Shown here piece by piece: positions 48,901-56,378 of a DNA stretch of 64,000 nucleotides. How positions within the stretch are numbered: the first letter of the stretch is position 1; each line of letters starts with the position of its first letter. Source of the stretch: an uncultured Oscillospiraceae bacterium (GTDB lineage: Bacteria; Bacillota; Clostridia; Oscillospirales; Oscillospiraceae); contig CAJTPV010000001.1 of assembly GCA_910578505.1 (NCBI GenBank), positions 62,001-126,000 on the forward strand, given 5' to 3'. The translations under genes and the position numbers were made by a program. Below the pieces are notes generated by a model, which was given only the letters and a program-made list of their open reading frames with translations, was not told the DNA's origin and did no database searches.

Positions 48901-49574
48901 AGCGGGCGGTGGATATGCTGGCCATCTACGACGACAGCAAGACCTACATTGTGGACGCCGGTTTGGAGGAAACCGTGGCGCAGATGCGCTCCATTCTCCG
49001 GAAGGAAAAGCCCTATGGCGATATCCACAAGCTGCCGGAATTGCGGAAGAAATACACGGCGGCCTATATGAAGATATTAAAGGCTGAATCCGCCCCGGTG
49101 CTGGACGGCATCGACCAGGCCAAAGCCCGCGTTTTAGAGCTGCTGGACAGCAAGGATTATGCCGGGGAGAAAAAAGAGCGGTATCTGAGCCAGTTTGCCG
49201 AACTGCGTGCCGGCGCGGAGCACTGCAACAATGTGTCCACCCTGCGCAGCTATAAGGACAAGGCCGAGGCGCTGAAAATCCGGCTGCTCAACGAGATGGA
49301 TGCTCTGGACGCCCAGCTTGCTCGGAAGAAGGCAGAGGAGGAAGCGAAACGGCGGGAGGGGGCTGCCCAGGCTCTGGGTGTGACCGTGACGGAGGAGCAG
49401 AAGCCTGTGGTGTACAAGGCCCCCAAAACCCGGAACGTCACCATCAGGAGCATGGCCCGTACGTCCTCCTGGCGGCTGGAGACGCGGTCGGACATCGACA
49501 AGGTACTGTCCGACCTCCGCAAAGCCCTGGAGGCGGAGCTTGCGGAAAATGATATTGTGAATGTGGAGTTTTAA
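45942..49574 (+). CDS. brxC: BREX P-loop ATPase BrxC
   Basis: A 1210-residue ATPase. Walker A is GFFGSGKSH (70-78), and VFLVDEIGQYIGED is the Walker B region (about 260). The C-terminal half is long and helical, with a coiled coil near 1050-1150 and a KVLSDL…AELAENDIVNVEF-type end. The length matches intact BrxC. GGAGGTG precedes the ATG. pglX starts two bases after its stop. Codon use is GC-rich and uniform, so this gene looks undamaged. Confidence 0.95.
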   Translation: MLIREMFRKEIDREMQGVIIAGQGESRSVSQELDEYVVTRELQRHFRDFFTAYKKGIAGTTPKMGVWISGFFGSGKSHFLKIISYLLKNELVGGRRALDYFIEDQKITDPAVLADIQLAANTPVDAILFNIDAKSDSNSKQDKDAIVNVFLRVFNEMQGFCGSQPALADLERKLSDAGRLDAFKSAFDGAYGSTWEDSRQDFDFIQDTVVEVLSGMGFMSESAARNWCEKAVEPYQISIEDFARRVKAYIDRRGGNHHVVFLVDEIGQYIGEDSKLMLNLQTVTEELGRACMGKAWVIVTSQQDIDSITSVKGNDFSKIQGRFDTRLSLSSANVDEVIKRRILEKNDTAAQSLRLLYEQKETDIRNKMLFTGDAEKKLYADGNDFAAIYPFVGYQFNLLASVLTAVRTHSASGKHLSEGERSMLAMFKESAEQLKERETGALVPFHMFYDAMEKFLDHSHRGVIIRAYDNSHINPDKLEEGVFTINVLKVLFLIKYVLEIEANVDNITSLMIDRMDADRLTLKGQVEDALKVLMREMLVQKTGSVYVFLTDEEQEINREIERQEIDPNIVLQKVAELIFDDIFQEKKYRYPAFNGRYAFAYNQAVDDQPYKAVQNHDIGLRVLTSRYDGGLEDSTLRIRSGQEKEVLVVLPDDMAFWNELRTYLKIEKFLQGPSAAQYSKYEDIKDAKRKEMRKRSENARLYLTEALKDAAIYVNGDAARISARDITARFNEALGRLVQTVYHKLSYIDTPMDESGVRKLMRRAGGQLTAGSTEAAANPHALEDVLSYIAGNSRVHMKTSMKTVKDRFMKAPYGFVDDDIHWLIACLFRRGDLDFTVNGTAVTRTNASDEEIVNYIIKKAFAEKLLMEEHTRVPEKDKKAVREVMKELFHVSSVTEDEDTQMQDFQRYSRNLLREFEELERNYRDCPYPGKKVMESGKQLLRAVEPMQRPLEFFQTVSRRRDDFLDLAEDYEQVHAFFQGEQREIFQRAVDMLAIYDDSKTYIVDAGLEETVAQMRSILRKEKPYGDIHKLPELRKKYTAAYMKILKAESAPVLDGIDQAKARVLELLDSKDYAGEKKERYLSQFAELRAGAEHCNNVSTLRSYKDKAEALKIRLLNEMDALDAQLARKKAEEEAKRREGAAQALGVTVTEEQKPVVYKAPKTRNVTIRSMARTSSWRLETRSDIDKVLSDLRKALEAELAENDIVNVEF

Positions 49575-49576
49575 CT

Positions 49577-52138
49577 ATGAATAAAACCGCCATCAAAAAT
49601 TTTGCCATCTGGGCCAGGAACAAGCTCATTGCCGACGTGCGCTACCGGGCGGGACTGGTGGGGATTACGGAGCAGGGCATCCAGACCGCCCTGCCCCAGT
49701 CCGATGCCACCACCGAATTCTACGACATCGGCACCGCCACCCCCTATGCCATCAGCGGCCAAACGGTGGTTCGACAGCGGCGGAACCTGGCCGAGGCCAT
49801 CCGCCGCCGGGCGGAGGACGCCGATTATTCCAGCGCCTACCGGTACATTATGGAGGAGGTGGCCTACACGTGGTTCAACCGCCTTATTGCCGTGCGGTTC
49901 ATGGAGGTCAACGACTACCTGCCCGGACGGGTGCGGGCGCTGTCCTCCGAGAGCGGGAAAATTGAGCCGGACCTGGTCACGACCCCCTTTGACGCTGAGC
50001 TGAATTTTACAGCGGAGGAGGAGCGGACTGTCCTTCAGCTGAAGCAGGACAATAAGCTGGACGAGCTGTTCCGGCTGCTGTTCATCAAGCAGTGCAACGC
50101 CCTCCACGATATCCTCCCCGCCCTGTTCGAGCGGAGGTCGGACTATACCGAGCTGCTGCTGAACCTCTCCGTGGTGGATCAGGACGGCGTGGTGTGGCGG
50201 CTGACCCACGACATCCCGGAGGAGGATTTCAACGTGGAGCAGGGGGGGCAGGTGGAGATCATCGGCTGGCTGTACCAGTACTACAACACCGAGCCAAAGG
50301 CCCAGGTGTTTGCCCGGCCGTCGGGGCAGAAGATCAGGAAAGAGGATATTCCGGCGGCGACACAGCTGTTTACGCCGGACTGGATTGTGCGGTACATGGT
50401 GGAGAACTCCCTGGGGCGGCTGTGGCTGGAGGGGCACCCCGGCGAGGGACTGCGGGCAAATTGGAAATACTATCTGGATGAGGCGGAGCAGGAGCCGGAA
50501 GTACAGGCGCATTTGGAGGAAATCCGGGCGGAGCGGCGGACGCTGAATCCGGAGGATATCAAGGTGATTGACCCCTGCATGGGCAGCGGGCATATTCTGG
50601 TATACGCTTTTGATGTGCTGATGCAGATTTATGAGAGCCAGGGCTATTCTCCGCGGGACGCGGCGCAGAGTATTGTGCGGTGCAACCTCTATGGGCTGGA
50701 CATCGACAAACGGGCCGCGCAGCTGGCCTATTTCGCCGTGATGATGAAGGCCCGGCAGTATGACCGGAGGTTCTTGACTCGCAATCTTCAGCCGATGGTT
50801 TACAGCACCACCGGGGATGAGGACGGCGAGAATTTTGGCTCTTTGCTTATGGTGGACGAGCCGGGGGAAGTGCCGGAGGAACCGCAGTCGGTGTATGATC
50901 TGCCGGACTATGAGCGGCGGCTGAATGTGTGGAACTATCGGTATCTGCTGGCGCAGAGGTATCATGTGGTGTGTACTAATCCGCCGTATATGGCGGTGAG
51001 CAATGCCAGCGGGAAAGTGCAGGAATATGTCAAGAAGAATTTCCCGGACAGCAAAGCGGATTTGTTTGCTGTGTTTATTGAGCGGTGCGGGCAGATGGCG
51101 ACCGAATATCAGGCTATGATTACCCAGCAGTCTTGGATGTTTCTGTCTAGTTTTGAAAAACTGCGGGCAAAATTGCAGGCGGTGGATACCGTCAATATGG
51201 CCCATCTGGGGGCAAGAGCCTTTGAGGAAATCGGCGGCGAGGTGGTGCAGACTACCAGTTTTGTTATGCGGAAAAGCCGCGTCGTGGGGTTTAAAGGCAC
51301 CTATTGCCGTTTGATTGAGCCGAATACCCAGCAGGGGAAAGAGGAGATGTTTCTTGCTGGGGAAAACCGCTATGCCGCCCAGCAGGACAACTTCTCTAAA
51401 ATCCCTGGTGCACCGGTGGCGTATTGGGCAAGTCTTTGTGAATTAAATATTTTTGGGTCATACCCTCGGCTAATCAATGTGTTTGAGACACGAAATGGTA
51501 TGTCAACAACGAATAATGATTTGTTTTTGAAATTATGGTTTGAAGTTATTTTTAACAAGATTGGTATTTCAGATTATGATGCTAAAAGCGCTGCCAAAAG
51601 CGGGAAAAAGTGGTTCCCTTATAATAAGGGAGGAGAGTTTCGCCGCTGGTATGGAAACCGATTCTATGTGGTGAATTGGGAAAACGATGGTCAAGAATTG
51701 AAACGATATGTTTCTGTAAGATATGGAAGCTATAGCAAAGAAATCAGAAGCGAAAATAGATACTTTTTTGAATCAGTTACTTGGAGTGGAGTTGGAGCAA
51801 ACAAATCAGGATTCCGGTATTCTCCTAAAGGCGTTATATTTGATTCTGGTGCGAATGGGTTATTTACATTATCCAAGGAAGAATTGTATTATATTCTTGG
51901 GCTATTGAATACAAAACTGGTTGACAATCTATTGCAACTTATCAATCCAACTATCAACACAGGCTCTGGGACAATTGGAAATTTCCCCGTAGCTTTTGAT
52001 AGGATTTTTCTTGATTGTGTAGTAAAAAAAGTAGTTGAATGTATTGAATTATCCAAAACAGACTGGGACTCCTTCGAGACCTCCTGGGACTTCAAGCGGC
52101 ACCCGCTGGTGCCGCCCCGTTCAACGGCTGACGAATAG
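49577..52138 (+). CDS. pglX: BREX methyltransferase PglX, N-terminal part (broken gene)
   Basis: The first 853 residues of a type 1 BREX adenine-specific DNA methyltransferase. Motif I is DPCMGSGHIL (from 332), and the catalytic NPPY is at 468-471. Target-recognition sequence follows. The frame ends after TSWDFKRHPL, a point from which intact PglX proteins run on for about 300 more residues. That missing part is encoded at 53226-54146. Bases ~51420-52080 are markedly more AT-rich than the rest, so the recognition domain looks separately acquired. Catalytic motifs are intact, but the methyltransferase may not fold or function alone. Confidence 0.9.
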   Translation: MNKTAIKNFAIWARNKLIADVRYRAGLVGITEQGIQTALPQSDATTEFYDIGTATPYAISGQTVVRQRRNLAEAIRRRAEDADYSSAYRYIMEEVAYTWFNRLIAVRFMEVNDYLPGRVRALSSESGKIEPDLVTTPFDAELNFTAEEERTVLQLKQDNKLDELFRLLFIKQCNALHDILPALFERRSDYTELLLNLSVVDQDGVVWRLTHDIPEEDFNVEQGGQVEIIGWLYQYYNTEPKAQVFARPSGQKIRKEDIPAATQLFTPDWIVRYMVENSLGRLWLEGHPGEGLRANWKYYLDEAEQEPEVQAHLEEIRAERRTLNPEDIKVIDPCMGSGHILVYAFDVLMQIYESQGYSPRDAAQSIVRCNLYGLDIDKRAAQLAYFAVMMKARQYDRRFLTRNLQPMVYSTTGDEDGENFGSLLMVDEPGEVPEEPQSVYDLPDYERRLNVWNYRYLLAQRYHVVCTNPPYMAVSNASGKVQEYVKKNFPDSKADLFAVFIERCGQMATEYQAMITQQSWMFLSSFEKLRAKLQAVDTVNMAHLGARAFEEIGGEVVQTTSFVMRKSRVVGFKGTYCRLIEPNTQQGKEEMFLAGENRYAAQQDNFSKIPGAPVAYWASLCELNIFGSYPRLINVFETRNGMSTTNNDLFLKLWFEVIFNKIGISDYDAKSAAKSGKKWFPYNKGGEFRRWYGNRFYVVNWENDGQELKRYVSVRYGSYSKEIRSENRYFFESVTWSGVGANKSGFRYSPKGVIFDSGANGLFTLSKEELYYILGLLNTKLVDNLLQLINPTINTGSGTIGNFPVAFDRIFLDCVVKKVVECIELSKTDWDSFETSWDFKRHPLVPPRSTADE

Positions 52139-52140
52139 CG

Positions 52141-52177
52141 GAACAAAACCGGTCCATGTATTGGGCCGGTTTTGTTC
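52141..52177. terminator. Hairpin at the left edge of the pglX interruption
   Basis: A perfect 12-bp stem GAACAAAACCGG / CCGGTTTTGTTC with a 13-base loop lies three bases after the pglX fragment stop. Confidence 0.6.
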
Positions 52178-52206
52178 TTGCGGATTGCACTGCTATTTGT
52201 TATAAT
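52178..52206 (+). promoter_or_regulatory. Promoter of the DUF3800 gene
   Basis: TTGCGG (52178-52183), 17 bases, then a perfect TATAAT (52201-52206), 37 bases before the GTG start. Confidence 0.6.
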
Positions 52207-52242
52207 AGATGATAATATGTCTAATGATGGGGAGGCGAACAA

Positions 52243-53049
52243 GTGGAATATATTATCTACTGTGATGAGTCCAGCGACAAAGGCCCAGAGTACAGTGATT
52301 TTTTCGGGGGATGCGCTGTGACAGGCAACGATTACGACAATGTCGTCAAGGCGCTGAACGACAGAAAAGCAGAGCTAAATCTTTGCGGGGAAATCAAATG
52401 GGTCAAGGTCACGGAACAATATCTTGACCGTTATATCCAAATGATGGATCTGTTTTTTGATTTTATCCGGGATGGGAAGATCAGGATGCGTGTCATGTTT
52501 CGAAGCAACGAGGATATCCCATCAGACCCGAAGGTTGCTCGGGACAAGGATACCAAATATTATAAACTGTATTATCAGTTCTTGAAACATGCCTTTGGCC
52601 TGATGGATATACCCCTTGAAGCGGGAAATGTCTTTTTGCGGGTCTATCTGGATCAGCTCCCCAAAAGTGAAGAGGCAAACGAACCGTTCAAGGAGTATGT
52701 GCGGAAAATGCCGGATATTCAGGATGCGCACAAAGTCAAGGGGCGTCTCCACATTCGTGAGGGCAGTGTAACGGAGGTTTGTTCCCATGACCATGTGCTT
52801 CTGCAGTGCGCCGACATTGTCCTGGGGTCTATGTATTTCCGGTTGAACCATTTACACGAAGCAATCCCACCAGGCAAGAAACGACGCGGCAAAAGAACGG
52901 TTGCGAAAGAGAAGCTGTACAAGCATATATATCACAGAATCGAGGAAATACTCCCCCAATTTAATATTGGAGTGTCTACTGGTGACAGAGGCTATGACAA
53001 ACCGGCCTGGAGCATACCTTATAGCCACTGGAAGTTTAAACCAAAATAA
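52243..53049 (+). CDS. DUF3800 domain protein inserted in pglX
   Basis: A 268-residue protein with the DUF3800 start IIYCDESSDKG (D8, E9, S10). Conserved acidic positions occur later (VYLDQLP, CADIVLGSMYF). DUF3800 is a predicted RNase H-like nuclease fold of unproven function, often found in defence and mobile regions. GTG 52243 has GGGGAGG eight bases upstream. It has its own promoter and is followed by a hairpin, so it is an independent unit. It sits exactly between the two halves of pglX, in the same orientation. Confidence 0.82.
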   Translation: MEYIIYCDESSDKGPEYSDFFGGCAVTGNDYDNVVKALNDRKAELNLCGEIKWVKVTEQYLDRYIQMMDLFFDFIRDGKIRMRVMFRSNEDIPSDPKVARDKDTKYYKLYYQFLKHAFGLMDIPLEAGNVFLRVYLDQLPKSEEANEPFKEYVRKMPDIQDAHKVKGRLHIREGSVTEVCSHDHVLLQCADIVLGSMYFRLNHLHEAIPPGKKRRGKRTVAKEKLYKHIYHRIEEILPQFNIGVSTGDRGYDKPAWSIPYSHWKFKPK

Positions 53050-53110
53050 GATGAAGCACCCCACCTTCTCTACATAGTACCCCACGTAGGAACGCAAGGC
53101 TTCGAGAAAG

Positions 53111-53133
53111 GCAGGATACTTCCTGCTTTATTA
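53111..53133 (+). terminator. Hairpin after the DUF3800 gene
   Basis: GCAGGA / TCCTGC stem with a 4-base loop, followed by TTTATTAT. Confidence 0.5.
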
Positions 53134-53225
53134 TAGCGCTGTTAGCAGTGAATGTCAACAAAAATTTTCGCTTGTGTTTAGAGGTTTAGAGGGGCAATAT
53201 TGATGCCCAAATGGATGGAGGAATC

Positions 53226-54146
53226 ATGGATATGGGAAGACTGATTTCCGAGAAATATGCTGCTTGGCAAACCGAGTGTGAACAACGCTTCAATCAGCTC
53301 AAAGCCAACGAAGAAGAACTCAATCGCATTTTCATCGACATTTACGGCCTCCAGGACGAGCTGACGGCGGAGGTGGAGGACAGGGACGTAACCGTCCGCC
53401 GGGCCGACCTGGGCCGTGAAATCCGCTCCCTGCTTTCCTATGCCGTGGGCTGCATGTTCGGGCGGTACTCCCTGGATGTGGAAGGCCTGGTCTACGCCGG
53501 AGGTCAGTGGGACGCCGGGAAGTATTCCAGCTTCCAGCCCGACGCCGACAACATCCTCCCCCTCACCGACGAGGCGTATCTGGAGGACGACATCATCACC
53601 CGTCTGTGCCAGTGGCTGCGGGTGGTCTACGGCCCGGACACGCTGGAGGAGAATCTGGACTTTATCGCCAAGGCCCTGGGGAACAAGGGAGCGACCTCCC
53701 GCGAGATCATCCGGAACTATTTCCTGAAGGACTTTTTCTCCAACCACTGCAAGATCTATCAGAAGCGCCCCATCTATTGGCTGTTCGACAGCGGCAAACA
53801 GAACGGCTTCAAGGCCCTGATCTACCTCCACCGTTACACGCCGGACACCATCGGCAAACTGCGGGTGGACTATCTGCACCGGCTTCAGCAGGTGTACGCC
53901 CGCGAGATCGAGCGGATGCAGGACATGATCGACAACAGCAAAAACCAGCGTGAGGTGGCCGCCTCCAGCAAGCGGAAGGAGAAGCTGCAAAAGCAGCTGA
54001 AGGAGTGCCGGGAGTATGACGAGAAGATCGCCCACCTGGCTCTGGCGCGGATTGAGCTGGATCTGGACGACGGGGTGAAGGTGAACTATGAGAAGGTGCA
54101 GACAGCGGCGGATGGGAAGAAGTATCCGGTGCTGGGGAAGATTTGA
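53226..54146 (+). pseudogene. pglX: PglX, C-terminal part (broken gene)
   Basis: 306 residues that match the end of PglX: NQLKANEEELNRIFIDIYGL, GCMFGRYSLDVEGLVYAGG, REIIRNYFLKDFFSNHCKIY, and KRPIYWLFDSGKQNGFKALIY. It is in a different frame from the N-terminal part, which ends 1.09 kb upstream. ATG 53226 has GGAGG four bases before its spacer, so the fragment could be translated as a separate chain; an in-frame ATG at 53211 is the alternative. I call it a pseudogene part, but a working two-chain PglX cannot be excluded. Confidence 0.85.
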
Positions 54147-54182
54147 GACGAGAAAGGAAATGACAGAGGACTATGTAAGTAT

Positions 54183-54398
54183 TTGGATTCTGTGGATGAG
54201 CGTACCCGGAAGAAGCTGCTTAAGGCTTTGGATGGGCTCCGAGAACTAAAAGGTGATATTGTCAAGCTGAAGGGTCATCCCAACCATTACCGGCTCAAGA
54301 TCCATCATTATCGTATCCTGTTTTCAATTGATGAGAGTGGGCTAGTCCAAATTATTGTGGTGGATACCATTAACACTAGGACGAATATCAAATACTAA
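54183..54398 (+). pseudogene. RelE/ParE-like toxin lacking its N-terminus
   Basis: 71 residues of a RelE-superfamily mRNA-interferase/toxin: YLDSVDERTRKKLLKAL, GDIVKLKG, YRLKIHHYRILFSID and IIVVDTINTR. The first strand (about 10-13 residues) that normally precedes KYLDSV is missing. The frame is open back to the pglX stop codon with no ATG, only a TTG. It is probably a recombination-truncated toxin beside its antitoxin gene. Confidence 0.6.
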
Positions 54399-54462
54399 TT
54401 CCGGGTATACATGACATACCAGTTAATGTCCCTGGTAAACCAACCAGTCGAATAGGAGGAAT

Positions 54463-54729
54463 ATGAGCCACATGAAGGAGGATCTGCGTGCCAAGCTGGC
54501 AAGCATTCCTGAGGTTGAGCCGGATGATATAGATCGTGCTATGCTGGCACAAGCCGAAGGCGATGACGATGAACCGGCTATTCCATTGGAGGAGGTCAAA
54601 AGTGCCTATGATTTTAGTGGGAAGCTGAATATTCGCATTCCCAAAAGCCTCCATTGTCAGTTAAGTCAAGAGGCCAAACGCGATGGTGTATCTCTTAACC
54701 AATACATCATTTACAAGCTTGCACGCTAA
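54463..54729 (+). CDS. HicB-like antitoxin
   Basis: An 88-residue protein. The acidic N-terminal half is followed by a ribbon-helix-helix-type end, LNIRIPKSLHCQLSQEAKRDGVSLNQYI, typical of HicB-family antitoxins that bind their own promoter. AGGAGGAAT lies directly before the ATG. It follows the truncated RelE-like toxin by 64 bases. Toxin-first order resembles higBA. It may persist alone. Confidence 0.78.
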   Translation: MSHMKEDLRAKLASIPEVEPDDIDRAMLAQAEGDDDEPAIPLEEVKSAYDFSGKLNIRIPKSLHCQLSQEAKRDGVSLNQYIIYKLAR

Positions 54730-54796
54730 ATGAGCAGAAAGGAAACTGGATGCCCTGCATGGAGGGATTATTTTGTAATCGTTAAAATTCCCCTCC

Positions 54797-54822
54797 AAAG
54801 CCGCTCTTAATGGGCGGCTTTT
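54797..54822 (+). terminator. Terminator after the antitoxin gene
   Basis: AAAGCCGC / GCGGCTTT stem (8 bp) with a 9-base loop, followed by TTCCTTT. It closes the BREX/TA block. Confidence 0.75.
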
Positions 54823-54913
54823 CCTTTGCTCAAAAAATTGAGATTACTGCCTTATTCCAATCAGATTTTGCCATATGGAAGCATCCTTCATTCCAAAGCA
54901 CACTCCTCCTCAA

Positions 54914-55327
54914 CTAAATCAGAATGCCCTCGCAGTGGTCGATCTCATGCTGGATGATCTGCGCCGTCCAGCCGGTGAAGGTTTTGAATCTCATTTGGAA
55001 CGTTTCCGTCTGATACTGCACCTTGATTGACTTCCACCGCTTCGTTAACCGCGCCCCCGGCAGCGAGAGGCACCCCTCCTGGATTTGATAGGGGTCAGAT
55101 TTCTTGATGATCTCCGGGTTGAACATCACCATGTACTTCCCTGAATTATCAAAGGCGATGATCCGCTTGTTGACCCCGATCATATTTGCCGCCATGCCGA
55201 CACAGCCCTCTTTATGCGCCTCCAAGGTTTCCAAAAGGTCCTGTGCCACTGATATGTCTTCTGGTGTAGCCGGCTCTGCCTTCTGGGATAGGAACACAGT
55301 GTCCTTCATAATCTCCCGAACCATCAT
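54914..55327 (-). CDS. def: Peptide deformylase with altered motif I
   Basis: A 137-residue deformylase-like metalloenzyme. Motif 2 EGCLS (84-88) and motif 3 HEIDH (127-131) hold the Cys and two His metal ligands and the catalytic Glu. Motif 1 reads VGMAANMIG, where canonical enzymes have GxGLAAxQ. The conserved Gln that stabilises the oxyanion is therefore Met49. The protein is short (usual ~165-190). Its ATG overlaps the alcohol dehydrogenase stop (TGATG) with GGAGG just before. Activity may be reduced or specialised. Confidence 0.85.
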   Translation of the reverse strand: MMVREIMKDTVFLSQKAEPATPEDISVAQDLLETLEAHKEGCVGMAANMIGVNKRIIAFDNSGKYMVMFNPEIIKKSDPYQIQEGCLSLPGARLTKRWKSIKVQYQTETFQMRFKTFTGWTAQIIQHEIDHCEGILI

Positions 55328-56367
55328 CAGTCCTCCATTTGAATCGCAACCTTGATGACTCCATCCCTCCGGCTATCAAAAAGCTCGTAAGCCGCCGCAA
55401 TGTCTTTCAGCAGGAAGGTGTGGGTAATCAGCGGGGTGGTGTCAATCTTCCCCAGCTCGATCAGCGCCAGCGTCTCGGCACATTTACATCCGTCTACGCC
55501 GCCGGTTTTGAAGGTCAGATTCTTGCCATACATCTCTGGCAGAGGCAGCGTTTGGGATTCGTCATACAGCGCTACGATGGTCACAGTGGCGTTCGGGCGG
55601 GCGCACTGCCATGCCATACGGAATGTTTCCGGACTTCCGGCAACCTCCAGCACTACGTCTGCGCCGCCATGATCGCTGTGTGCCAGAACAAATTCCTGAA
55701 CCGCTTCCGGCCCCACTGTCAACACCTCGGGATAGTGTTCCTTGATAAATGCCAGCCGCTGGGGATCTTTTTCGCAGACAATCACCCGCTTTGGCTGCTT
55801 CAGCAGAACACACTGCAATGTACAGATGCCAGTGGGACCCGCGCCGATGATCAGTACTGTGTCTGCAGCCTTGATTTCAGAAATATCTGCTGCCCAATAG
55901 CCTGTTGCAAGGATGTCCCCCACAAACAGCGCTTGCTGGTCTGTCACTGTATCAGGAATCCGGTTCAAGCCCTGGTCTGCATAGGGAACGCGGACATACT
56001 CCGCCTGCCCACCATCAATGCGGCACCCCAACGCCCAGCCACCGTTGGGGTCGGTACAATTGTTGACCCAGCCGTTTTTACAAAAAAAGCATTCTCCGCA
56101 GAAGGTTTCCACGTTTACCGTCACCCGGTCACCGGGCCGGACGCTGGTCACGGCGCTACCGGTTTCCACCACCACGCCCACCATCTCATGCCCCACCGTG
56201 ATGCCCGGCACAGCGCGGGGAACGCTGTCGTGCTTGATGTGGAGGTCGCTGGTGCAGATGCTCGCAAGCGTCACCCGGACAATGGCATCCCTGCTGTCCA
56301 GCAGAACCGGCTCTGGTTTGTCCAGAAGCTCAAATTTTCCTTTAGCAACATAAGTGTAGGCCAGCAT
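55327..56367 (-). CDS. Zinc-dependent alcohol dehydrogenase (MDR family)
   Basis: A 346-residue medium-chain dehydrogenase. Catalytic-zinc ligands are C38 in SICTSDLHIKHD and H60-E61 in TVGHEMVG. The structural zinc lobe is CGECFFCKNGWVNNC. The NAD(P) fold has IIGAGPTGICTLQ. The substrate is a secondary or other alcohol and cannot be assigned. ATG 56367 has GAGGT eight bases upstream; the in-frame ATG 56382 overlaps the upstream stop. It forms a three-gene run with the AlkZ-related gene and def. Confidence 0.9.
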   Translation of the reverse strand: MLAYTYVAKGKFELLDKPEPVLLDSRDAIVRVTLASICTSDLHIKHDSVPRAVPGITVGHEMVGVVVETGSAVTSVRPGDRVTVNVETFCGECFFCKNGWVNNCTDPNGGWALGCRIDGGQAEYVRVPYADQGLNRIPDTVTDQQALFVGDILATGYWAADISEIKAADTVLIIGAGPTGICTLQCVLLKQPKRVIVCEKDPQRLAFIKEHYPEVLTVGPEAVQEFVLAHSDHGGADVVLEVAGSPETFRMAWQCARPNATVTIVALYDESQTLPLPEMYGKNLTFKTGGVDGCKCAETLALIELGKIDTTPLITHTFLLKDIAAAYELFDSRRDGVIKVAIQMED

Positions 56368-56378
56368 TGTTTTGTACC

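Noticed and set aside
45600..49028. 1142-codon open frame on the minus strand
   Set aside because: It lies opposite brxC and brxB, whose families are clear. Long antisense frames are expected in GC-rich codon-biased genes, and the translation has no recognisable motif.
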